This document shows, in pieces, positions 41,201 through 53,200 of a stretch of DNA of 64,000 bases. A model generated the notes under the pieces. It worked only from the letters and a program-made list of their open reading frames with translations, ran no database searches and was not told where the DNA came from. The stretch is from Callaeas wilsoni. Its lineage: Eukaryota > Chordata > Aves > Passeriformes > Callaeidae. The position numbers were made by a program, and so were the translations under genes. The DNA is taken from positions 1-64,000 of the forward strand of contig VWPU01009396.1 in NCBI GenBank assembly GCA_013398955.1, read 5' to 3'. The stretch's first letter is position 1. Each line of letters begins with the position of its first letter.

Positions 41201-44200
41201 CTCACCAGCCAGGATGTTTACACAGCGCTTTGGGGAGGCATCTGCTTTCTGCAGCAGCAGAGCCGGGCTGTGTCTGCGCTGGAACCCTCCTGGCTCAGCC
41301 TACGATGGCCACTCACACTGTGACAGAGGCGTGTTCCAGCTCCTCCTGCCTTAATGCATCTTGGGATGTAAATCCTTCTCATGGCATGCTGGTTGGATCT
41401 GCTGCTAAGACACATCCACCTTGTCAGCTTTGAGCCCATCCCTGCAGAGGGCCTGGAGTGTCTCGGTGTGTTTTTGGGCTGCTCCTGCATGGCCATTCCC
41501 ACCAGAAGCTGGAAGCAAAGCGATGCCAGACCCAAGCTAACAGCTCCAACAGGGTGGGCACACGTGGAGAGGGTGTCAGAATCACCCTCTATCCAAAACA
41601 ATTTAAATTTCCAGTTTTGGACTTGATGGATTCATAAAAACCAAGATTTGCTTTCAATTTTGGGATCCCACAACCAAAAACATTGACAGTAGAATTCCAA
41701 CTCAACTGAAACATATAAACCCTTTGCTGATTTACTTCAAATTCTGCTGAAACTTTGGCAAGGGAATTCAGAGCCTCAAACCAAGTAGTACTTGGCCTGT
41801 TTAGTCTAGGAAAAATATGTTCACTGTTTTTAAACACAGCAGGGAATAAACACTTGAGAAGGAGAAGAGTAAGTTGTGTCAAACAAAACTGACAGGAAAA
41901 GAACACTCATCAGTGGAGAAATGTAGAGAATGAGGTAAGTGATGTTCTGAAACATTCTTCTGATTCAACCAGGGAGGGCAGAAAATGCACCAATGTTTAG
42001 CACACAGCCTGATAATCCTGTTCCTTAAGGATTTGTTTATCACGGCAGACAGGTGACAAGATATGCTCGAAGAAGAAATATCAGTGAAAAAGTTCATGAT
42101 CAAAACACTTTGACAAATCTATTTTTGATTAGCAAAGTAATACCTCAAACTATTGATGAGGTGCATTTGCGATCCAACTGTGGTCACTTGTCTTCCCTTA
42201 CAGGAATGAGACGTAAGATTTGGGGTTTCTTTCTGTGATTTTATTCAACAAAAGAGCTTTCCTACATTATTACTTCTGATCAGCCATCCACTGGTCTGTG
42301 CTCTTCAGTGGGGTTTTTTGGTAGGAACTTAGACTTACAACAATATTTAGAACAGTTAATGCTTGTGGCTTTAGCTGTTTCATTTGGACCAGAGACAGGA
42401 CAAATTCCTGACTAAAACTATGTGATTTAATATGGTGCTTTTTACAAAATAATGAAATAAGAGTGCAAAAAAATAATCATTCCAATCTCCATTTCTAGGC
42501 CTTGAAGATGACATTTCCCTAAAGGAAGCTGTAGACAACCAAGAACCAGCTAAAAAAAGAGACTGAAGTAAGACTCCGGTGCAGAATTTAAATGGCACAT
42601 TCTGTCTTGAGTGAGCTGCTCAAAGTTCCCTTTTCAGCTCTTTTGGCTCTTGGTTGAACAAACATTTGAGGAGAAACCAGGGAATACGAGACTGCCCAAA
42701 GATGATGCATTTCCACAGCTGGGTGACCAATCCTCAAACTCTTCAACTTTATATGAATGATCTGTGAGCAAGCAATGTGTGCTCCTCACTTTAAATAACT
42801 TCTAGTGTACGTATTTGTATCCTTGCTACAACAAGTTCCCTATTTTTGGGTACAGGGTCAAATTTGAATTATGAACTGATCATTTACAAGACCTGGAGAA
42901 TTGTGACCTTGAATACAAAGTAAAAAAAAGAAAAATGTTACAGCAAGTCTGTGCCATATTTAATTTTACAACTCTGTGATCAGATTTCAGTCTTTATTAG
43001 AACACTACTTAAAATAGAATTTCTTTTGTGACATATTCTGTTGTATTGCTGTTCAGTGCCTGCATGTAACCATTTTTCTTTCTTAATTAGCAATTAGGGA
43101 GAAAACATATAAGCCTGAACATTAAACTAATAAAATTTTGGCAATGCAAGTTAGCAATTTAGAATCTGAAGCAATATAAATTGGTTTTAAATTCAGATAA
43201 TCTTTTCATTAATCTCCATATACCAGAGACAAAAAATAGATGTAGCTGTACAAATGAAAGTTCATTGTGTGAAAATTGCTAACCCTGCGCAGGGATCAAT
43301 AACTCAGTAATTTAATCCCTTGGAATAGTACTTCTAAGTAGCTGAAAAAACATGAGATTTAGCATTGATTTTTAATTATTTCTTATTTTTAAAACTTATT
43401 TATTTTTAAATTTATTATTACCAGTGTAACCTTACCTTAGCAGAGCAACCCAAAAAAGGAGGAGAGGTCAGAGATAACGCAAGGAGAGAAGATGGGAAAA
43501 AAGGTGGGAGAAAACAATATTTGAACATGAACTACGCCAAGTGATTCCATCAGGGAACCACTGCATATTCCTGTGCTCCCTAGGTTGGTCGGTTGGGTTG
43601 CTGGTTTGCATTTTAAGCCCCTCTCCACGCCACGAGCACGTCCTGTGTAAAGCTGAGCCGAGCCATCTCTGTGCTCCGGCCCCAGAGCCGCACTCACCGG
43701 TACGAGGTTTCGGGCAGCAAACCCTCGATGACGTGACTCGTCACGTTCCCCACGGGAATGCTGACGTCTCCCAGGTCGATGTTGTAGGATGTGATCTCAG
43801 CCCCGTTATTGCTTGGCTCTTCCCAGCTCAGTACAAGGCACACAGAGGGTGAGGGCTGGCAGGCGCCCACGTGCTCGTCCTCCAGCACGGACAGGATGGA
43901 GACGGCATCAGGCACGGACGCGGGGATTCTGCAGGTCACCAGCTCGCTGTAGGGTCCAGCTCCAGCCTGGTTAATGGCCTGGGTGGGAAAACAAAGAATA
44001 TTTACCAATGTTCTCCTTCACGTGTGTATCGAGTCCATAATGATGAACTGTGCAGACTGGAAGAGCTGCATGAATTCCCCAGAGGATATGCACTGCTGGC
44101 TTCCTCTCTAAAGCATGACTCATACCTCTCCTATCCCAGGGAATTAGCATCTTCCTTTGTCACTCAGGAATGTCTCAGAAAAACTGGAGAATACTTCTCT

Positions 44201-47200
44201 TTTCCCTAACAGATATTTAATAATCTTTTTATCAGTGGCAAACTTTGGTTAGTAAGGGAAAATGCCATAGTCATGCTGCCCATGACAGGTGACATCATGT
44301 TGGCTCAGCAGACTGGCTACCCAAAATTACTGAGCCAGCCAGCACAAAGTCCCCAGTACACTGCAGGGTGGCCCAACAGATGCTTTATGCAAGCAAAATA
44401 TTCCTAAAGATAAGGGATATTTGGCTTGTTAAAAACTACCCTGGTTCCTAATTTGGAAAATGGGTAACTAATTTCATGCTAAAAAGCTTCTGATATAAGA
44501 ATTTAGGACCTCAGCATGGCATTACGCCTATGACTCACATCTCCCCAGAATCACAGGATCATTAAAGTTGGAAAAGTAACTCTCTACCAAACAACAGCCA
44601 AAGCACACAGCTCAGAATCTTCCACAAAACAGGAGAGCAACAATTGCTCAACCTTCTCATCCTCAGTTGTAGATCCTGAATCCCAGTGGAAACCGAATTT
44701 CAAAACCTGGCCCCTTTCTGCACATTAATTAGAGGCTGCTGTCTTTGCAAGCCCAACATTGCACAGTTGTACAGGCCTGGGGTTTTATCAGCGGATGCTC
44801 AGCCAGTGGCAAAAGCTGTACCCATTGCACTGAATTGCCCAGGGAATGACTGATGTTACCTCCTCAGAATTATTACAAACTCAGTCACAGAGCCACGCAG
44901 GCTGGAAGGGACTGTGGGACTCATCTCGTCCAACTTGCTACTCCAACCACACAATGCAGAGCAGGCTGCTCAGGCTTTCTCTCCAGTTGGGTATTGAAAA
45001 ATTCCAGGTATGTAGATTGCACAGCCCCTCTGGACAACTGTTAGATCCTTAATTGCCTGCACAGTGATAATTTTTTCCTTTGCATCTCATCTGAACATCC
45101 CTATTTCAACTTGGAGCCTGGAGCAACACTGGATGCAGTATTCCAGGTTGTCAGGAATGGCAATGCCCCCTCCTCTGGATCTGCTGGCTGGGCTCCTCCT
45201 GACACAGCTCAGCATCCTGCCAGCACACAAGGTATGGGGAGAGCTTATAGAACATGGTACAGGAGAAACTACGGGAGTCCACAAGGCGCAGACCTTGATA
45301 CTGCCCAGCACCCTCCACATTTCCTTTACATTTGGAAAAGTTAGCCCAGAGTCTCGCATCAGATTACAATTAATTAAAAAATCCAGGCTTACAATGTTGC
45401 CAGCAGGACTCTGATGGCAATGACAGGACACATCAAACAATTGCTTGATTTCTAATCTGTGCTTAACTGCAGTGAATAACTTATTTCTGCTCTGCATAAT
45501 ACAAACACTAAGCCATGTTCTGTTTTTCCAGGAGGCGTTTTGTTCAGTTGAAGAAAGAGATAATAAAGTTACATTTGTCAGCCTTTAAAAAGCCCTTCAA
45601 AACAAATCCTGCTCCGGGGAAATCTTCTGTTTAGTGCAGCGCTCCTGGAGCTGTTAGAAGTGAGCCCTGTTTTGTGCTCTGCCAATGATATGATTTGTTT
45701 TGCCTCTAAACCAGTGTTTGGCCATTTGTATCTTGCTCCAAGCAATTTATTGTCAGTGGTGTTTTTTAACTGCTTTATTGGACAATCTCATCACCACAAC
45801 TGATGGGGCTTTGCTGCCTAGATGCTTTTCCCTGCCACCCCCAAATGACACAATATTTCCCTTTGCAGAAGCCACTATTGTTTTCAGGAATATTCATTAC
45901 AGGAAAAAAGCTGAGCAACAGTAAAGACAATTGTCTGCCTTGCAGTTAGATATGCCTGATTCCTCAATTCCCTCTTTTATTGAGTTACTGTAGATTGAGA
46001 TAGCAATACTGTGTGTTTATTAGGAGGCTGAATAAATGTGGTTAGGGGGATTTTTATTTTTAAAAAGGAGATTTTTCTGTTAAAGCTGGTAACAGATAAA
46101 AGAAACTAAATTTTTGGACACTATTTAACTTGCTTTCTTTGTCTGTTATATCTACTTTGTGGGGAGTTTTTTGTGTAATTTGAAGATTCTAGTGTATCTT
46201 GTAGGAAATTCTTCTCCATATAATACAGAGGATCAGATCCAGAGGATGAAGCTCTCTAGAAAGTAATACCTGAGTCACTGATGGACTTCAATAAAATACC
46301 TTCTTGTTGTTGTGCCTTTCCTGTAACTTCTGCCTATGGATTAAATTATACTGGCTGCATTAAAAACTGAGTAGATTTGCGCAACATTTTTGTGGCAGGT
46401 AGTTTGAAATAAGCACCCACTGGAAATCAAAGATGCCATACAGCTGGCTGTTTCCATTTTTAACACAAAATTTTCCTTGGGCTCCCCCTCAGCAGTGGTC
46501 TCTCAACCTCCCCCCTGCCCAGCAGATGCTGAATGCTCTCCCTCTTGCAGAAACAAGAGGCACTTTCTGGCTCACACCTCCCAGCCACTCACACATTCCC
46601 TCGTTCTCCTTCCCCCACAGTGCCAGGGCAAGGTACAGACCAGCTCCAGCCAAGACACAAAATACATTTGAGTGCACTTGGAGCTGTGGGGCCTGAGCTC
46701 TTGGGCTGCTGGCCAGCTCCTCCAAACCTTCTTCCCAAAAAATAAAAAAAAGTCAATATCCTGTTTAAAAAAAAAAACTGTAAGAAGGAAACACTCAACA
46801 GAAGCATGTTGTCCTTGATCAAAGAAATTACCCTGGGTGGTCCACATGTTACCAGCTGGGTGGGTATTTGGGTTGGATTAGTGGTGGTTTCTGTCTTCAC
46901 ATACAAATATATCTCGTGGAAGAGTATCTTGGGTAAAATATCTTTACTTCATGCCCAGTTGCTTTACCTCCCATTTATTTACTGGTAGACATAAAGGAGG
47001 AAAAGTCCTGTATTTTTACTTTCATACAGATATACAAAATATATTTTAACTGCTAGTTTTACTGAAAATAATAAGAGAGAAAGAGATCAAAGAAAAAGAA
47101 ATCTATTCATATATAGAAATCTATTAATATATAGAATCGATATGAGATTCAATCTCACAAATCTAAGAGACAAAATGGCAAAGATGAGATCTCGCTTTCT

Positions 47201-50200
47201 GGCAGGTACCATCTCCTACACACACAGGAATTCACTCAGCTGCTTTGCCTTACTTGATAAATTGAACAGATGCTGGAATTTATTACTTAAGCCAGGGAAA
47301 TCTTCCATATCCAGCTGGAAGGTAGATATTATTTACCTCTCCTTAGCATGGAGAAAAAATGGGGTTTTTGGTTTGTTTGGAGTTTGTTTGTTTGTTTTGT
47401 TTTGTTTTTTTGGTTTTTTTTTTTTTTTACTTTTCTAAACCATTACCATTTTGTTTTGGTGTCAGAGGGCAAGGTGGCTGTTATGAGCATTAGCCACCGA
47501 AAGTAACGAAACACAAGAGCAATTTTTAAATAACACATCAATCTGCATTGTTTAAAATAAATGTGCATTCCTTCTGCCTTAGAGAGCACATAACTTCAGA
47601 GGGGCTAATGATAAAAATAAGAACAGCAGCGGAAGGAAATTCTGTGTGGATCTGCGAGGGCAATGCCTGCAGCCCCGCCGTACCTGTAGCCTGCAGCAGT
47701 AATGCGCTGCCGCCGACAAGTCACTGATTTCAAAGCAGGTTTCTGTGCCACTATATGCAAGCTGTAGAGATTCCTCCTCTTCTCCCCACTCTAATCTGTA
47801 TTCAGAGATGTCAGCACCAGAACATTCAGGACTCTGCAACACAAATATTTATGTGGTTCAGTTCAGAAATGAGCACTTCGGATTGCTGCGTTTCACTGGG
47901 GAGAGAATAAAGTACACCGAAAAAAACCCCAACAACCACCCTTATTTTTAAATTAATACACCATTACTGCTACAAATGGAAATGTACTGAGTTAATGTTC
48001 CCTAAGAGGTTACTGAAACAGGACAATTCTGCACAGAAATTACCTGATTGAAATTCAGAGAAATGAGTGAGTGTACGCAGCTACTTTGCTTTCCATCAGG
48101 GCACTCAGGAATAAATTGTCTCTCCACTGGCTTGGCAGAAGCTCAACCATGGAGAGCATAAAAAAAGCATCAATCTAGTGCAGCCTAGCTGAGAGATCAA
48201 AACACAGCTCTGGAAGCACTGGCCTTGGAGCCTGAAGCAGTCACTTGTGCTGAAAAAGGAACCACCTCAACAAGGGAGGAGCTGGCCTGAGGTTCTCTGT
48301 GGAAGTCACCCATCAGTCCCAAAATGGGACCTGGGAGTGTGGATCCTGGCACATCAACATTGACAATGAGATTCCCATGGGATCACAGAATCATCAAATG
48401 GTTTGGGTCGAAAGGGACCTTCAACATGACCTCATTCCATCCCCTGCCATGGGCAGGACACCTTCATGAGACCAGGCTGCTCCAAGTCTTGTCCAACCCA
48501 GCCTTGAACACTTCCAGGGATGGGGCAGCCACAGCTTCTCTGGGTAACCCGTTTTAGTGTCTCACCACCTTCGCAATACAGAATTTCTTCCCAATATCTA
48601 CTCTAAACCTGTCCTCTTCCACATAACCCCAGCAATCTCTTTATTTAGAGGAACACGAAATGAGTGCCGGAATGTGCTGGAGATGAGCCAATACAGGCAA
48701 AACAGCACAGTTCCCAAACCAAAATACTTAGTGTTTTCAACAAAACTGCCTAGAGCTGTACTGTGTGGCCTGAAGCAGCTCAGGGAAGCACTGCTCTGCC
48801 TGCACAAGTGTGGCCCACAAGGACTTAGTGATTATGACAGGCAAGGTGCAACTTCCAGTGCAAGAATCCAGAGCCCTGCTGCACACCACAGCGACCACGC
48901 TGCACAGGCACAGGGGCTCCTCCGCCTCAGAGCTTCCAGCTGTTTGAGCAGGAACATTCGGAACTCCTAAGAAGCCAGATTTTAGAACAATGTGTAAAAA
49001 AAAGCATCATAGTAGGCATCACAGTGTGCTCTCTAGTCACACTCCACACTGCTTCACTGTTTTCCCTTCTTATTCATATCAGCCAAAAAATGACACTCTT
49101 TAAGAAAACATAACTGCTGCAAACTACAGCTTCGTTTTTAGCTAGAATAAACAAATATATCCCTCAAATAAATAGAGAGCCTACCAGAACCACTGCTTCA
49201 TGGCTGGGGAGAGCAAATCTCTGACCGTTAAGAGGTAGCATCTAAAAGTTCAGTGTGATTTCTAGATGCAAAAAATATTAGTAGTCCCAAATAGCCTGAT
49301 ATTCACTTATTTTGTAATGCAATGTTAGTGAGCATGAAAAAAATGAGCCACTACAAAAAGGCCAAACGACACAGAAATGATGAACCCCAGAAAATTTCTG
49401 CACCAAATACACCTGGTTTGTTATAAAATTAAATGCAGATTGTTTGTATCTAGATATGTTGTCAGCACAATCAATTTATTTGAGCATCTTGTGAATGTCA
49501 CTGAGTTCTTTCTCAACAGGGACATTGTTTTGGGGAGGAGCCCAGCAGAAGCAGGGCTGGAATGGCTGCTAGATTTTCATTGAAAGTCTGTGGCAGAACT
49601 ACAGCCCCACTGAACCACATCACAGTATTATTTCTGGTAACATCCTTTCTTTTCTGCTTTAATTACACAACATTTTTTCTATAATGGCACCAATCATCCC
49701 CATAGCACTTCAGCTAACACTTATCTTGAGTCCAGTGCCTAAGATGCTGGAGAAAGGAGGAGGAATGCATACAAACTAAAGTAAAAGTAAATATTTGGGG
49801 AAGAGACAAACAACTTTTCAGGGGGCAAAAGCCCTACATCGTAAGCATTTATGGAGAGTTAATTTCATATCAGAGACTCCAATTTCAGCCAAAATCAAAT
49901 ATTTGCGTTCATAATTCCAACTCAGAACATGCTCATGTGCTAAAAGCTTGCAGAGAGCACTTCTATCACCTGATGTCAGTGCAGGAGGTTTTGTATCTGA
50001 ATCCTGGTCTGGAAGACTCGTGACCAACTTTATGCAATTCTTCGGAGGAAAGTAGAGAAGATGATTTTCTACAACAGAATAGTTTCTACACAGGGTTTCC
50101 TTGCACAAAAAGATCATTCCAGACCAGTAAACAGCTCTCAAGCTGCCTTTTGAGTTCTGTGGTCACCATACTGGTTTGGATAAAGCAAGGTGGAATCAAG

Positions 50201-53200
50201 CAGGGCGCCTGGCTTACCTCCCAGCTCACCAGGACTCGTGTGTCAGACAGGAAGGACAGGGAAGGTGCTCTGCACTGGCCTGGTGGTCCCGCTGCCGTGG
50301 TGACCTCTGTCGCCTCCGAATACGGCCCGTACTAGAGGGGAACAAGGTGGCTACACTTTAATATACAGGTGTGCACCCATCTCAAAGCCCTCCAGGGCTG
50401 TCTAAGAGCAGCACATGAACTTTACCAGCACACTGAACTTTCTCAAAGACAGAGTGGGCTTCCAACACCCGGCACCAAACACCAGAGCTCAGGATGAGAG
50501 CACACAAATGACTGTGAGCTGAAGCATGAGGTGAGCTCAGGAACAAGCAGAGAGAACGTACATCCTTTGTGCATCCTCCTGTGTGGCAGCAAGTGCTCAT
50601 GACAGCAGAAACCACCTCCAATTTACCCAAAAGTGAGAATGTGCACTCAGTAACTGAGGAACAGTTTGTGTCCCTCTGCCTTACCTTAGCACAGTGTGTT
50701 CACTATCATAACCGGCTTCTCACGGATACAAAGAGGAGCACAGCAAGAGCAAAGCACATGCTGGAATCCATACCCAGCTTCTTTTACATAAAATGCCTGC
50801 CCCAAGTTAATTGTAAAAGGGCAGGATGTGCTGGAGCCCCAGTCTGGCACGACGTGCAGGGACACACTGCGCACACGCCGTGGACGCTCCGCTCCGCGGG
50901 CAGCTCAGCTCAGACAACTTCTGAGCCCGTGGCAGGAGAATAATTTAAATGCAGATTAGCCAAAAAAAAAAAAAAAAATCCAATTTTCAGGAGTCTGGGA
51001 ACCTGGCTTCAGCCAGCAGTGCGAGGACAGGAGATAGCACTGAAACTGCTTTTCTGAGGCCTCCTGAGTGGAAGAGTGAAGTTTGCTCAGTACATTCCCG
51101 AGTTAATTAGAAATCGTTCTCCAGAACAAAGGAACTTCACTTGGAAGCAATTAGAGGATAAACACTGATATTCACTTATTTTGTAATGCAATGTTAGTGA
51201 GCATGAAAAAAATGAGCCACTACAAAAAGGCCAAACGACACAGAAATGATGAACCCCAGAAAACTTCTCAGCAGAGGTGTCAGTATCTGCCATCAAGGAA
51301 AGGCCAACACTGACTGCTTTGTCTTACAAAGAATGCGCGTGTCAAAAAATCTCATTTTTTGACTTCTGCTGATTTCGAGGAAGAATCTGGTAAAGGACAT
51401 CCTCCCCTATTTTGCACCTGGTAGAAAAACCCAGCCGAACCAGAACCAGCCCCCTGATTTAACAAAGGGTGGAACCACAAATGCTTTGTAACTGTTCCGC
51501 AAAAAAAAAAAAAAAAAGAATAAAAAAAAAGGGCAAGGCATCATATATTCAAAGCTACCAGGTAGGCAATGGCTTTCATTCCAGCAAGCAAATCTAATCT
51601 TTCCATGTGCATTTAATTAATTTTTCACAAAAACAAAACAGTGTGTGTTTTTAAAACGAAACAGTTTAACCATCTTGCAGATCTTTCTAATACCCAAGTT
51701 AAGTTTTAACAGAACTTCTCCCTGTAAGCGAGTAACTTTAAACCTTTGTGTTATGTTTGTCATCAAGATTTCCTGGGAAACAACACATCAATGCGTGTAG
51801 TTTTGTTGGGACTATATATAACACCACTGGAATGACACAAAGGCAAGTATAACCAACTCAAATCTCAATGAAAAAGAAAAAGATCTTTCTGCAGACCTCC
51901 ATGGACATCAGACAGAATTTCTGATGTATCTGGGAAGGCACTTCTTCCAAGGAAATAATTTAACAAAAAAAATCTCATCAAATCTATAAAGCGTATTTTT
52001 TTTTAAATTAAAACAAAAAAAACCACCAGGAATATGAGTTTCTCTCAAAATGTAACACCTGGGTGAAATCACAGTTCTTGTTCTTACACACTTTACATTT
52101 AAAACAAAAAGAAGAAAAGCAACAGAAGGAGGATAAAGAGAACCCTCCCTGCAAGCAGCTGTGACTTTCAGCAGAGATTTTGCACATTTCGGAGCAGCTG
52201 ATTCTGCCCAGTACCTGAAACCTCCTTTTAAAAGAGAACCAGGTCTAAAACTGCAGCTCTCCCTCCAAAGTTCCTCCAAAGCATTAACCACACGGTTTTT
52301 CTTTTGCCCACCTCCCCGCGCCCCTCCCGAGCAGCGGCGCTGCCAGCCCAGCGGCAGCTCCGGAGGGGCCGGGGCAGCGCAGGTACCCCACTGTCACGTA
52401 CCCCACCGTCCGTACCCCGCCATCATGTACCCCACCGGCACGTACCCCGCCGTCCGTACCCCGCCGTCACGTACNCGTACCCCGCCATCCATACCCCACC
52501 ATCCGTACCTCACCGTCATGGACCCCGCTGTCCGTACCCCACGTCCGTACCCCGCCGTCACGTACCCTGCCGTCCGGACCCCACCGCCATGTACCCCGCC
52601 ATCCGTACCCCGCCATCCGGATCCCGCCGTCCGGACCCCGCCCGTCACGGACCCCGCCCGTCAGGTACGCCATCGTCCGTACCCCACCGTCACGTACCCC
52701 ACCGTCGTTCAGGGCCCGCACTCGGAACCTGTAGGTGGCCCCAGGCAGGAGGCTGCTGACGGTGCACTCCAGCTCAGGCCCGTGGTACACCTCAGAAACC
52801 ACCTCTTCAGGGGCTGTCATCTCCACGCTGTACTCAGAGACAGGACAGCCGCTTTCTGACGGAGGGACATCTGAAAGAAATCACGTAATTTGTTAATAAC
52901 GTTACGGTGTGTGCCAGGAAGAGCCATTTCTAACTTCATAACCACAGAAATGTATATACACCTGTGTTCGTACAGATGCACACACACAGATGTATCTCTT
53001 TTGTTGTGGGCACCTTTCTTTTGCCCCGAAAACAATGTATTTGATAATACTTGCATGTTATGTTACAAGCTAGTACCACAGAATCGAACTGTCCGGGGAT
53101 CAGAAAAACAGTAGCCACCAAAATGCTTCCAGGAAGCAACACTGAATTTTAGGTGAATTTTTATACTGGTGTTGAAATATATTTGACAGTTAGAAATTTT

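Larger units (their letters stand above)
37088..43697 (-). other. FNDC3B: FNDC3B intron
   Basis: 6.6 kb. Contains a 9 bp perfect hairpin at 38535-38558 and a purine-rich block around 39741-39812. No gene or clear retroelement recognised. Confidence 0.8.
43979..47683 (-). other. FNDC3B: FNDC3B intron
   Basis: 3.7 kb. Contains CR1-derived pieces at 44550-44590 and 44876-45235, AT-rich short repeats at 47099-47134 and a T-rich low-complexity run at 47360-47430. Confidence 0.85.
47834..50217 (-). other. FNDC3B: FNDC3B intron
   Basis: 2.4 kb. Contains a CR1 copy at 48379-48620 and copy 1 of a 104 bp direct repeat at 49296-49399. Confidence 0.85.

Noticed and set aside
45064..45497. 116- and 136-codon frames on opposite strands
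   Set aside because: They largely overlap an old CR1 copy; the translations do not match a reverse transcriptase domain and look like non-coding CR1 3' region.
52161..52859. Long + strand open frames (232 and 151 codons) rich in Arg-Thr-Pro-Pro and Ser-Val-Pro
   Set aside because: They run through the GC-rich minisatellite, whose strand lacks stop words; the true coding strand here is -, with the FNDC3B exon.
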